A stretch of DNA of 27,120 nucleotides. Origin: CANKBT01 sp038235705. GTDB taxonomy: Bacteria; Actinomycetota; Actinomycetes; Mycobacteriales; SCTD01. How positions within the stretch are numbered: the first letter of the stretch is position 1; the number at the start of each line of letters is the position of its first letter. This document shows, piece after piece, positions 9,204 to 16,051 of this stretch. The translations under genes were made by a program, and so were the position numbers. The stretch spans positions 1-27,120 of the forward strand of contig JBBSTR010000030.1 in the NCBI GenBank assembly GCA_038235705.1, given 5' to 3'. The notes under the pieces were generated by a model. That model worked only from the letters and a program-made list of their open reading frames with translations, made no database searches and was not told the origin of the DNA.

Positions 9204-10801
9204 CCCGGCTGCTCGCCCCGGCGGCCGGCTGGACCGAGCAGGCCGACGTGGTCGTGGTCGGCTCGGGCGTCGCGGGTCTGACGGCCGCGCTGCACGCGGC
9301 GAGCGCCGGGTCGGTGCTGCTGGTGACCAAGGTCCTGGTGGACGACGGCTCGACCAGGTGGGCGCAGGGTGGCGTCGCGGCGGCTCTGTCGCCCGAGGAC
9401 AGCCCGGAGGACCACCTCGTCGACACCCTCGAGGCGGGTGTCGGGCTGTGCGACGAGAACGCCGTACGGGTGTTGTGCACCGAGGGACCGCAGCGGCTCG
9501 TCGAGCTCATGGCGCTGGGCGCGGCGTTCGACCGCGACCCCTCGGGCGCGCTGTCGCTGACCCGCGAGGGCGGCCACCACCGCGACCGGATCGTGCACGC
9601 CGGCGGCGACGCCACCGGGGCCGAGGTGCAGCGGGCGCTGGTCGCCGCCGTGCGGGCCCACCCGGGGATCGACGTCGTCGAGCACGCGCTCGTGCTCGAC
9701 CTGCTGCAGGACGCGCAGGGCCGGGCCTGCGGCATCACCCTGCACGTGCTCGGCGAAGGCACCCACGACGGGGTCGGGGCGGTGCGCTGTCGCGCGGTCG
9801 TGCTGGCGACCGGCGGGCTCGGGCAGGTGTTCAGCAGCACCACGAACCCTTCCGTGTCGACCGGTGACGGGGTGGCGCTCGCGCTGCGCGCAGGCGCCGC
9901 GGTCACCGACCTGGAGTTCGTGCAGTTCCACCCGACCTCGCTCTACCTCGGTCCCGGCGTCACCGGCCAGCAGCCGCTGGTGTCGGAGGCTCTGCGCGGC
10001 GAGGGCGCCTTCCTCGTCGACGCCACCGGGCAGCGGGTCATCACGACCGAGGACCACCCGCTGGCCGACCTCGCCCCGCGCGACGTGGTCGCGAAGGCCA
10101 TCACCCGGCGGATGCACGCGCTTGGCACCGACCACGTCTTCCTCGACGCCCGCGGGCTCGGGGAGCAGCTGCTCCTGCGGCGGTTCCCGACCATCGTCGC
10201 CCGGTGCCGCGAGGCGGGCATCGACCCGGTCACCGAGCCGGTGCCGGTGACGCCCGCCGCGCACTACGCCAGCGGTGGCGTACGCACCGACACCTCCGGT
10301 CGTACGAACGTCCCCGGGCTGTACGCCTGCGGCGAGGTCGCCTGCACCGGCGTCCACGGCGCCAACCGCCTTGCCTCCAACAGCCTGCTCGAGGGTCTGG
10401 TGTTCGCCGCGCGGATCGGTCTTGACCTCGCGGCCTCGCTCGGTGCGCCGGGTGAGCCGGTGACCGGCCCCGAGGAGCAGGTGCTGCTCGACCCGTCCGT
10501 CCGCGGTGACCTGGGCCGGGCCATGACCGAGGGTGCGGGTGTGCTGCGCAGCGCGGCCTCGCTCGAGCAGGCCGCGAAGACGGTGGCCGAGCTGTCGGCC
10601 CGGCGCACCGACCAGCCGTCGCCCGCAGCGTGGGAGGCGACCGGTCTGGTCGCTGTCGCACGGGTGCTGGTCGCCGCCGCCGCCGCCCGGGAGGAGACCC
10701 GCGGCGCGCACTGGCGAGAAGACTTCCCGAACGTCTCGGACGCTTGGCGCGGTCACCTGGTCACGACGCTGTCCGGGACGAGCTTCGAGGAGCTGGCATG
10801 A
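9200..10801 (+). CDS. nadB: L-aspartate oxidase
   Basis: FAD enzyme oxidising L-aspartate to iminoaspartate, the first step of de novo NAD synthesis. The N-terminal dinucleotide fold VVVVGSGVAGLTAALHAA is at about residues 15-32, followed by the flavoprotein segment STRWAQGGVAAAL, then LEFVQFHPTSLY, HYASGGVRTD and GVHGANRLASNSLLEG near the end of the catalytic part, with a C-terminal helical domain. 533 aa. nadA is not in the window; nadC follows with an ATGA overlap. Confidence 0.96.
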   Translation: MTRLLAPAAGWTEQADVVVVGSGVAGLTAALHAASAGSVLLVTKVLVDDGSTRWAQGGVAAALSPEDSPEDHLVDTLEAGVGLCDENAVRVLCTEGPQRLVELMALGAAFDRDPSGALSLTREGGHHRDRIVHAGGDATGAEVQRALVAAVRAHPGIDVVEHALVLDLLQDAQGRACGITLHVLGEGTHDGVGAVRCRAVVLATGGLGQVFSSTTNPSVSTGDGVALALRAGAAVTDLEFVQFHPTSLYLGPGVTGQQPLVSEALRGEGAFLVDATGQRVITTEDHPLADLAPRDVVAKAITRRMHALGTDHVFLDARGLGEQLLLRRFPTIVARCREAGIDPVTEPVPVTPAAHYASGGVRTDTSGRTNVPGLYACGEVACTGVHGANRLASNSLLEGLVFAARIGLDLAASLGAPGEPVTGPEEQVLLDPSVRGDLGRAMTEGAGVLRSAASLEQAAKTVAELSARRTDQPSPAAWEATGLVAVARVLVAAAAAREETRGAHWREDFPNVSDAWRGHLVTTLSGTSFEELA

Positions 10802-11679
10802 ACGACCGCCACCCGGACGGCGACCTCTATGGCCTCGACCGCGGGCAGGTCGAGGACCTGGTCCGCCGGGCGCTGGCCGAGGACCTGGCCGGCGGCGTCG
10901 ACGTCACGAGCGTGGCGACGATCCCCGTCGACCTCCAGGGCACGGCGGCCTTCGTCGCCCGAGCCCCGGGCGTGGTGGCGGGGATCGGGGTGGCGGCCAC
11001 CGTCCTGCAGCTGCTGGGACCCGTGCAGGTGGAGCTGACGGCCGACGCGCGTCCGGTCCGGGCCGGGGAGACCGTGCTGACCGCGTGCGGTCCGGTCCGC
11101 GCCCTGCTGACCGGCGAGCGCACCGCGCTCAACCTGCTGTGCCACCTGTCCGGCGTCGCCACCCTCACCCGGGCCTGGGTCGACGAGGTCGCCGGCACCG
11201 GAGCACGGATCCGCGACACCCGCAAGACCACGCCGGGCATGCGCGCGCTCGAGAAGTACGCCGTACGGGCCGGCGGCGGCGTCAACCACCGGATGTCGCT
11301 GGCCGACGCAGCCCTGGTCAAGGACAACCACGTGATCGCGGCGGGAGGGGTGGCCGCCGCGTTCACCAAGGTCCGCGAGGCCTTCCCGGGGCTCCCGGTC
11401 GAGGTGGAGTGCGACACCGTCGAACAGGTCCGCGAGGTGCTGGCGGCCGGCGCGGACCTGGTCCTGCTCGACAACATGAGCCTGGCCGACATGCGCGCGT
11501 CGGTCGCGTTGTGCCGGCCTCGCGGGGTGCTCACCGAGGCCTCGGGCGGGCTGTCGCTGGACGTGGCCCGGGCGGTCGCCGAGACCGGCGTCGACTTCCT
11601 CGCCGTCGGAGCGCTGACGCACTCGGCCCCGGTGCTGGACCTCGGCCTCGACCTGCGGCTCGGGGCGGGCGGGACCTAG
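10798..11679 (+). CDS. nadC: Nicotinate-nucleotide pyrophosphorylase (carboxylating)
   Basis: Quinolinate phosphoribosyltransferase making nicotinate mononucleotide from quinolinate and PRPP. Seen: an N-terminal ALAEDLAGGVDVTS segment, ERTALNLLCHLSGVAT, the substrate-site motif RDTRKTTPGMRALEKYAVRAGGG with NHR following, VKDNH, EVECDT, VLLDNM and a C-terminal GVDFLAVGALTHSA. 293 aa. Overlaps nadB by four bases and ends two bases before coaX. Confidence 0.96.
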   Translation: MNDRHPDGDLYGLDRGQVEDLVRRALAEDLAGGVDVTSVATIPVDLQGTAAFVARAPGVVAGIGVAATVLQLLGPVQVELTADARPVRAGETVLTACGPVRALLTGERTALNLLCHLSGVATLTRAWVDEVAGTGARIRDTRKTTPGMRALEKYAVRAGGGVNHRMSLADAALVKDNHVIAAGGVAAAFTKVREAFPGLPVEVECDTVEQVREVLAAGADLVLLDNMSLADMRASVALCRPRGVLTEASGGLSLDVARAVAETGVDFLAVGALTHSAPVLDLGLDLRLGAGGT

Positions 11680-11681
11680 CG

Positions 11682-12437
11682 ATGCTGCTCACCGTCGACG
11701 TCGGCAACACCAACACTGTGCTCGGTCTGTTCGACGGGCCCGAGCTGACCCACAGCTATCGGGTCAACACCGACCGGCGGGTGACCGCCGACGAGCTGGC
11801 GCTCAGCTTCCGCGGGCTGCTCGCCGGCCACCCGGAGCCGGACGGGGTCGCTGTCTGTTCGAGCGTGCCCTCGGTGGCCAACGAGCTGCGGCGCATGTTC
11901 GAGCGGTACTTCACCGAGGTGCCGACCATCATCGTCGGCCCCGGCACCCGCACCGGCGTGCCGCTGCTCTACGACAACCCGCGCGAGGTCGGCCCGGACC
12001 GCGTGGTCAACAGCCTCGCGGCCTACACGCTCTACGGCGGGCCGGCTATCGTCGTGGACTTCGGCACGTCGACCAACTTCGACGTGGTCTCGGCCAAGGG
12101 TGAGTTCCTCGGGGGCGCGCTGGCCCCCGGGATCGAGATATCGGTGGACGCGCTCGCCTCCCGGGCCGCGCGGCTCTTCCAGGTCGAGCTGGTGCCGCCT
12201 CGTTCGGTGATCGGCAAGACGACGGCGGAGGCGCTGCAGTCCGGTCTGGTCTACGGCTTCGCCGGGCAGGTCGACGGCATGGTCCAGCGGATCGCCGAGG
12301 AGCTGGGCGAGACCCCGGTGGTGATCGGGACCGGCGGGCTCAGCCATCTGATGGCCACGGTCTGCCGGAGCCTGACGCACCACGAGCCGGACCTGACCCT
12401 GATCGGTCTTCGCCTGGTGTACGAGAAGAACGTGTAA
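11682..12437 (+). CDS. coaX: Type III pantothenate kinase, C-terminus rewritten by element integration
   Basis: Phosphorylates pantothenate, committing step of CoA synthesis, downstream of panC in the same operon. Seen: N-terminal phosphate loop DVGNTNTVLGLFDG, PREVGPDRVVNSLAAY, VVDFGTSTNFDVV and GGALAPGIEISVDAL, ending in VIGTGGLSHLM and LRLVYEKNV; 251 aa, essentially full length. The stop TAA at 12435-12437 takes its T from the 14-bp att core and both As from the element. The displaced host end at 22977-22994 would add W-P-S-R-V before TGA, so integration removes five residues and leaves a probably active kinase. Confidence 0.95.
   Translation: MLLTVDVGNTNTVLGLFDGPELTHSYRVNTDRRVTADELALSFRGLLAGHPEPDGVAVCSSVPSVANELRRMFERYFTEVPTIIVGPGTRTGVPLLYDNPREVGPDRVVNSLAAYTLYGGPAIVVDFGTSTNFDVVSAKGEFLGGALAPGIEISVDALASRAARLFQVELVPPRSVIGKTTAEALQSGLVYGFAGQVDGMVQRIAEELGETPVVIGTGGLSHLMATVCRSLTHHEPDLTLIGLRLVYEKNV
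12422..12435 (+). repeat. attL core (14-bp direct repeat)
   Basis: CGAGAAGAACGTGT in the last codons of coaX is repeated exactly at 22964-22977. The two copies bracket all phage-type genes, and the integrase gene ends 22 bp inside this copy, the usual arrangement. Confidence 0.9.
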
Positions 12438-12457
12438 AGTAGACGCGTAACTCCAGT

Positions 12458-13591
12458 TCAGAGGGCCTTTCGGGCTGACCCCGTGACACGGACGTGACAC
12501 AGCGAAGTCCAGGCCGCGTCGACCGCGCGCCGGGTGCTGTCCTCGCTGTCCGGCATGAGGTGCCCGTACGTCGACAGGACCAGCGCCGCCGTCTCGTGCC
12601 CCAGCCGTTCCGCGACAGCGACCACAGACTCACCTGCCGCGATGAGCACCGACGCGTAGTGGTGGCGCAGGTCGTGCGTCGTCGTGCCCGCGGGCAGCCC
12701 CGCGCGCTTGGCGGCGGGCACGAACACGCGTGAGCCGTACGTGTCGTGTCGGTACGGGTTGCCAAGCCGGGAGCTGAACAGCAGACCGTCCACCGGCGGG
12801 AACACGCGTACGTGTCCGGCGAGCGCTTCGGCGACCATCGTCGGCAGCGGGATCGTCCGGCGGCTGCTCGGCGTCTTCGGGTCCGTGAACGCCCGCCCGG
12901 CCGGGGCCAGTTGCCGTTCGATCCGCACCTCGCGGCGCAGGAAGTCGACGTCCTCGACGTGCAGCGCGAGCAGTTCCCCGACCCGCAGGCCAAGGCCGGC
13001 CTGAGTGAGCACCATCGCCCGGCAGTGGTCCGGCACCGCGTCGGCAAGCGCAGCGACCTGCGCCACCGTCAACGGCACGACGCGCCGGCGCTGCTGTTTC
13101 GGTAGCGCGATCCGCCGCGTGCACGGGCTCGCCGCCACCACGTGGTCCTCGACGGCGGCGCCGAACACCGAGCGCAGGAAGCCGTACAGGTTCCGCAGCG
13201 TCGACGGTGCTAGGACGCGGGAGCGGTCGGTAACCCACGCCTGCACCTCGCTCGGCTTCACCTCCCCGATCGGGCGGGCACCGAGCGCCGTCGTGTCGAG
13301 GTGTGCCCTCACGTACACCTCGCAGCGGGCCGCGGTCGACGGGCGGTGCGGACGAGCCGCAGCCCACGCCCGTGCCGCCTCGGCAACGGCCACGTTGCTC
13401 GGGTTGACGTGAGTCCCGCGCTTGAGCGCGGCGAGTTGCTCACCGCGCCACGCCTTTGCGTCCTCCACGGTCGCGAATAGCGCCGACCGCTGCATGCCGT
13501 CGGCGTCGCGGTAACGGGCGCGGACCTTGCCCGACGGCAGCCGGTCAAGCCCCTCGCCCTTCACCGTCGAGGTCGTCCTGCGTGCGGTCAC
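12458..13591 (-). CDS. Tyrosine recombinase (phage integrase)
   Basis: Catalyses site-specific integration and, with a directionality factor, excision between the 14-bp cores. 377 aa: N-terminal arm-binding region about 1-70, SAM-like core-binding domain about 75-155, catalytic domain about 175-360. Catalytic residues visible: R203 (GLRVGELLAL), K239 (FTDPKTPSSRRTIPL), H306 and R309 (THDLRHHYAS), H332 (LGHE) and the tyrosine nucleophile Y342 (STYGHL). All are intact, so activity is expected. GTG start at 13591 overlaps the RHH gene stop by four bases, so both come from one leftward message. A tyrosine integrase using a protein-coding gene 3' end is unusual but known. Confidence 0.95.
   Translation of the reverse strand: MTARRTTSTVKGEGLDRLPSGKVRARYRDADGMQRSALFATVEDAKAWRGEQLAALKRGTHVNPSNVAVAEAARAWAAARPHRPSTAARCEVYVRAHLDTTALGARPIGEVKPSEVQAWVTDRSRVLAPSTLRNLYGFLRSVFGAAVEDHVVAASPCTRRIALPKQQRRRVVPLTVAQVAALADAVPDHCRAMVLTQAGLGLRVGELLALHVEDVDFLRREVRIERQLAPAGRAFTDPKTPSSRRTIPLPTMVAEALAGHVRVFPPVDGLLFSSRLGNPYRHDTYGSRVFVPAAKRAGLPAGTTTHDLRHHYASVLIAAGESVVAVAERLGHETAALVLSTYGHLMPDSEDSTRRAVDAAWTSLCHVRVTGSARKAL
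12482..12501 (+). repeat. Integrase arm-type site candidate, left end
   Basis: Two GTGACAC heptamers 11 bp apart, within the 3' end of the integrase gene and 47 bp inside attL. The 20-bp stretch recurs at 22813-22832 with one mismatch and in the same orientation, near the other end. Confidence 0.6.
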
Positions 13592-13983
13592 CGCGCGTCT
13601 GTCGCGTCGATGAGCTCCTGCGCCGTCGTCTCATACTTCGCGGCGATCGCGTCAGACCACTTGAGCAAGTCCCCCGCAAGCCGGTACGCGTCCGCCACCG
13701 CTCGCCCCGGACGAACGTCCCCCGCTGCGTCGAAGTGCGCCTGCAGCATCCAACGAAGGTAGGCCTGCACCCCCGCCGCCTCGCCCTCCGTCACCTGCGG
13801 CGGGGGAGGCGGCGCAGGCGCACCCTTCACCAGCGCGAGCAGCCCATACTCCATCAAGGTTCGTGCGACCGTCGAACGATCGGCGGCCTTGAGCATCGGA
13901 CGCAGCGCGTCCACGCGCTCAAGCATGTTCCACGGCATGCGCACCGTCACGGGGGTCGTCGGCGGGCTCTTCTCGGCACTCAC
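13588..13983 (-). CDS. Ribbon-helix-helix DNA-binding protein, probable element regulator or excisionase
   Basis: 131 aa. Residues about 12-50 read as an RHH fold: a short strand (VTVRMP), helix (NMLERVDALRPML) and second helix (RSTVARTLMEYGLLALV). A proline-rich linker (APAPPPPPQ) leads to a helical C-terminal domain of about 65 residues. It is transcribed ahead of integrase with a four-base overlap. RHH proteins usually bind palindromes as dimers, and a 23-bp dyad lies 28 bp upstream, so autoregulation is likely. The role as repressor, AlpA-like activator or recombination directionality factor is inference. GTG at 13983 has AAAGGA at the right distance. Confidence 0.75.
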   Translation of the reverse strand: MSAEKSPPTTPVTVRMPWNMLERVDALRPMLKAADRSTVARTLMEYGLLALVKGAPAPPPPPQVTEGEAAGVQAYLRWMLQAHFDAAGDVRPGRAVADAYRLAGDLLKWSDAIAAKYETTAQELIDATDAR

Positions 13984-14010
13984 TGGGGGTCCTTTCGTCG
14001 GCGAATCTCA

Positions 14011-14033
14011 GCGTACACGATTATCGAGTACGC
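14011..14033. promoter_or_regulatory. 23-bp operator-like dyad between divergent operons
   Basis: Half-sites GCGTAC-A-CGAT and ATCG-A-GTACGC around a central T: 20 of the 22 paired positions (10 of 11 pairs) are symmetric. It covers the candidate leftward -10 and sits 28 bp from the RHH start codon, where an autorepressor would bind. It is the most AT-rich spot of the intergenic region. Confidence 0.65.
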
Positions 14034-14047
14034 TGTGCCTGGGCAAC
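14020..14047 (-). promoter_or_regulatory. Candidate leftward promoter of the RHH-integrase operon
   Basis: Read leftward, GATAAT (14020-14025) can serve as -10 with TTGCCC or GTTGCC (14041-14047) as -35, a spacer of 15-16 bp. The -10 lies inside the 23-bp dyad. Confidence 0.45.
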
Positions 14048-14082
14048 TGAACCGGCGGTGCTGACCACGGGGAACGGCTCAC

Positions 14083-14122
14083 GGACCTGCCCGGCCCGGT
14101 ACTGACCAAGCCGGGCAGGTCC
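14083..14122 (+). promoter_or_regulatory. 13-bp perfect inverted repeat in the leader of the rightward operon
   Basis: GGACCTGCCCGGC (14083-14095) and GCCGGGCAGGTCC (14110-14122) pair perfectly around a 14-nt loop, ending 56 nt before the ATG at 14179. It could be an operator or an RNA hairpin (attenuator). No U-tract follows. Confidence 0.6.
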
Positions 14123-14178
14123 CGCGTCAGCGCAGCTGTGCAGCAGCCGCGCCCCACCACCGGAAGGAAGCATCCCGG

Positions 14179-14724
14179 ATGACCCCCACCCTCCCGCACC
14201 CGACCGCGCTCGATCACGACGCCTGGCACCGCGGCTGGCACCGCGCCGCCGCCCGCGTCATGGACGAACTCGACCGGCTCCGCGACGACACCGACCAGCA
14301 CGCCCGCGACCTCAGCGCCCGATGCCGCCGCCTCCGCGACACCCACGCCAACGACGACCGCCCCGAGTTCTGGACACGGACCTACCAAAGCGCGAAGCGG
14401 CAGGCCGACGCCGCGTGGACGCTCGCCCGCACCCGACACGAACCCCTCGACCCCCTCGGCCGGCCCGTCGACCCGACCGCCGCTGGCCGCGCCGCCTGGG
14501 AACGAGCCTGGCATCTCGCGACCGGCCTCACCTGGACCCACCCCGACGACGACGACACCCCCGCCGACCACGCCGCCGGGCTGCACTACGGCGACACCAC
14601 CCGCCGCGGCCACACGGGCGACCTGCCCGCCTGCAGCGCCTGCCAGGACGACGAGCTGTGGACCGAGCAGTGGCAGCGGCGAGCCGCGTGGCTCCGCAAC
14701 GGCCGCCGGACCGTGACCGCGTGA
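14179..14724 (+). CDS. Uncharacterised element early protein, His/Trp/Asp-rich
   Basis: 181 aa, first gene of the rightward operon, with a good SD (GGAAGGAAG) before ATG 14179. I do not recognise the family. The N-terminal half is helical and highly charged (ARVMDELDRLRDDTDQHARDLSARCRRLRD), with repeated Trp/His clusters such as DAWHRGWHRAA and AAWERAWHLATGLTW. Near the C-terminus LPACSACQDDELW gives a CxxC that, with the nearby H-rich segment, may form a small zinc site. Four-base GTGA overlap with the next gene implies linked expression, perhaps in element replication or regulation. Confidence 0.7.
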   Translation: MTPTLPHPTALDHDAWHRGWHRAAARVMDELDRLRDDTDQHARDLSARCRRLRDTHANDDRPEFWTRTYQSAKRQADAAWTLARTRHEPLDPLGRPVDPTAAGRAAWERAWHLATGLTWTHPDDDDTPADHAAGLHYGDTTRRGHTGDLPACSACQDDELWTEQWQRRAAWLRNGRRTVTA

Positions 14725-15440
14725 CCGCCCCCGCAAGCCTCGGCGAGGAGATCGCCGAGCACGTCAGGACGTGGGGCGGCACCGAAGAAGACGCATCGGC
14801 CGCCGTCATCGGCCGCCGTACCCGCCGCACCGAGCTCGCCGAGTCCACCGACCCCGCCGTGCTCCTGCCCGAGATCCGCGACGCCCTCAAGCTCACAGCG
14901 AAGATCGAACGTGTCGTCCGGGTCGTCGGCACCCCCGCGACCTACCGCCTCGACACCGACCGCGGCCCGGTCCTGCTCGGCACCGCGAGGCAGTGGGCCA
15001 CCCGGCCCGCCGAGTTCGCCGCGGCCTTCCTCGACATCGGCGAGATGCCGACGCTGCCGAAAGGACCACGCCGCAACGAGCTCTGCACCATGATCGCCCG
15101 CGCCGCCGAGCCCGAGGACATCGGCGAGGAAGCCACCGACGCCGGCTGGACACGCAGCGTCCTGTCCGACTACCTCACGCAGCGCCCGCCCGTCGCCGAC
15201 CTGCAGGAAGCCGCGACCAGCGAGTACCCGTGGAAGGACGACGACGGACGGGTCGTGCTGTTCGGCCAGGCCTGCCGCCGCTGGCTCCTGTTCACCTACC
15301 AGGAACGGCTCACCCCGACCGAGTTCGGCAAGCGCCTGCGCACCGTCGGATGCGAGCCCGTCACGCGCAACGTCGCCGACGCCGACGGCAAGCGCACCAC
15401 ACGGTCGTGCTGGCGCCTGCCGCGAGAGCTCTCCGCATAG
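14721..15440 (+). CDS. Uncharacterised element protein with primase C-terminal-like winged-helix module
   Basis: 239 aa from GTG 14721, overlapping the previous stop. Residues 1-110 are a mixed alpha/beta region ending in TPATYRLDTDRGPVLLGTARQW. The last ~75 residues (WLLFTYQERLTPTEFGKRLRTVGCEPV, then R-T-T-R-S-C-W-R-L-P) look like the winged-helix tail that follows D5/P4-type phage primase-helicases, where FGKxL..xG motifs occur. No Walker A, Walker B or primase catalytic motif is visible, so it is not a complete primase-helicase. It may be an origin-binding or replication-initiation protein: an AT-richer repeat cluster follows it at once. Function is inference. Confidence 0.65.
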   Translation: MTAPASLGEEIAEHVRTWGGTEEDASAAVIGRRTRRTELAESTDPAVLLPEIRDALKLTAKIERVVRVVGTPATYRLDTDRGPVLLGTARQWATRPAEFAAAFLDIGEMPTLPKGPRRNELCTMIARAAEPEDIGEEATDAGWTRSVLSDYLTQRPPVADLQEAATSEYPWKDDDGRVVLFGQACRRWLLFTYQERLTPTEFGKRLRTVGCEPVTRNVADADGKRTTRSCWRLPRELSA

Positions 15441-15448
15441 CGGCTCCC

Positions 15449-15579
15449 CTGTCTAGGACGTGGAAAACGACTCCTCGAACGCGCGCTATTCGGCTATTCG
15501 ACTATTCACCCCCCTGAGCCGGGAGGCGTAATCCCAGATCAAACCAACGTTCCTAGACAGAGAAGGTGAGTAGCCGAAT
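15449..15579. repeat. Repeat cluster before the head genes (origin or late-promoter candidate)
   Basis: Within 131 bp: CTATTC three times at 8-bp period (15486, 15494, 15502); a perfect 10-bp inverted repeat CTGTCTAGGA (15449-15458) / TCCTAGACAG (15551-15560); and a 9-bp inverted repeat ATTCGGCTA (15488-15496) / TAGCCGAAT (15571-15579) reaching the HNH start codon. The arms interleave. Locally AT-richer than the rest of the element. Confidence 0.6.
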
Positions 15580-15934
15580 GGCGACAGTCCCCCGCCCATG
15601 CCTCGACTGTGGCGAGCCGGCCGCCGCCACCCGGTGCCCGCCGTGTGAGGCCGAGCGGCAGCAGCACGTCGACCAGCAGCGCGGGCACGCCTCCGCCCGC
15701 GGCTACGACACCGCGTGGCGCAGACTCCGCGCCCGCGCCGTGAAGCTGCAGCCGTTCTGCCTCGACGCCCACCTCGGCGCGTGCGAAGGCCCGCTCACCG
15801 GCGACCACCTGCGCTGGCCCGCCCGCACCCTCACCGACGTCGAGGTCGTGTGCCGGCGGCACAACAGCGCCCGCGGCGCGCAGCGCACCAGGGGAGGAAC
15901 CCCCGACGCGAGGGGGCCTCGACCCGCGGGGTAG
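15578..15934 (+). CDS. Phage HNH endonuclease
   Basis: 118 aa HNH nuclease of the type next to HK97-like terminases, where it assists cos cleavage and DNA packaging. A zinc knuckle, C8-x2-C11 and C20-x2-C23, precedes the RGYDTAWRRLRARAVKLQPFCLD segment typical of these proteins; the catalytic part is D76-H77 (LTGDHLRW) with C92-R-R-H95-N96. ATG at 15578 has an SD-like GAAGG about 11 nt upstream; a GTG at 15566 would add four residues. Between it and the large terminase lie only 117 bp, so no small-terminase gene fits. Confidence 0.88.
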   Translation: MATVPRPCLDCGEPAAATRCPPCEAERQQHVDQQRGHASARGYDTAWRRLRARAVKLQPFCLDAHLGACEGPLTGDHLRWPARTLTDVEVVCRRHNSARGAQRTRGGTPDARGPRPAG

Positions 15935-16051
15935 CACCGAAGGGCGTTACACACCCGCGCACGTAACAGACGAATACCCTTGTTAGCCTGGGCTTTCTTG
16001 CGCCTGCTGCTATCTCGCCATGGGGCCTGCCGGGTGCGTACGGTTGCGCTC

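Noticed and set aside
12422..12435. att core as part of a tRNA gene
   Set aside because: No cloverleaf is visible at either end; the core reads in frame as the coaX C-terminus. I saw no tRNA or rRNA gene in the window.
14008..14736. Leftward Gly/Val-rich frame opposite the 181-aa early gene
   Set aside because: Composition is typical of reverse-complement GC bias, it has no SD, and it runs across the divergent control region with its dyad and hairpin.
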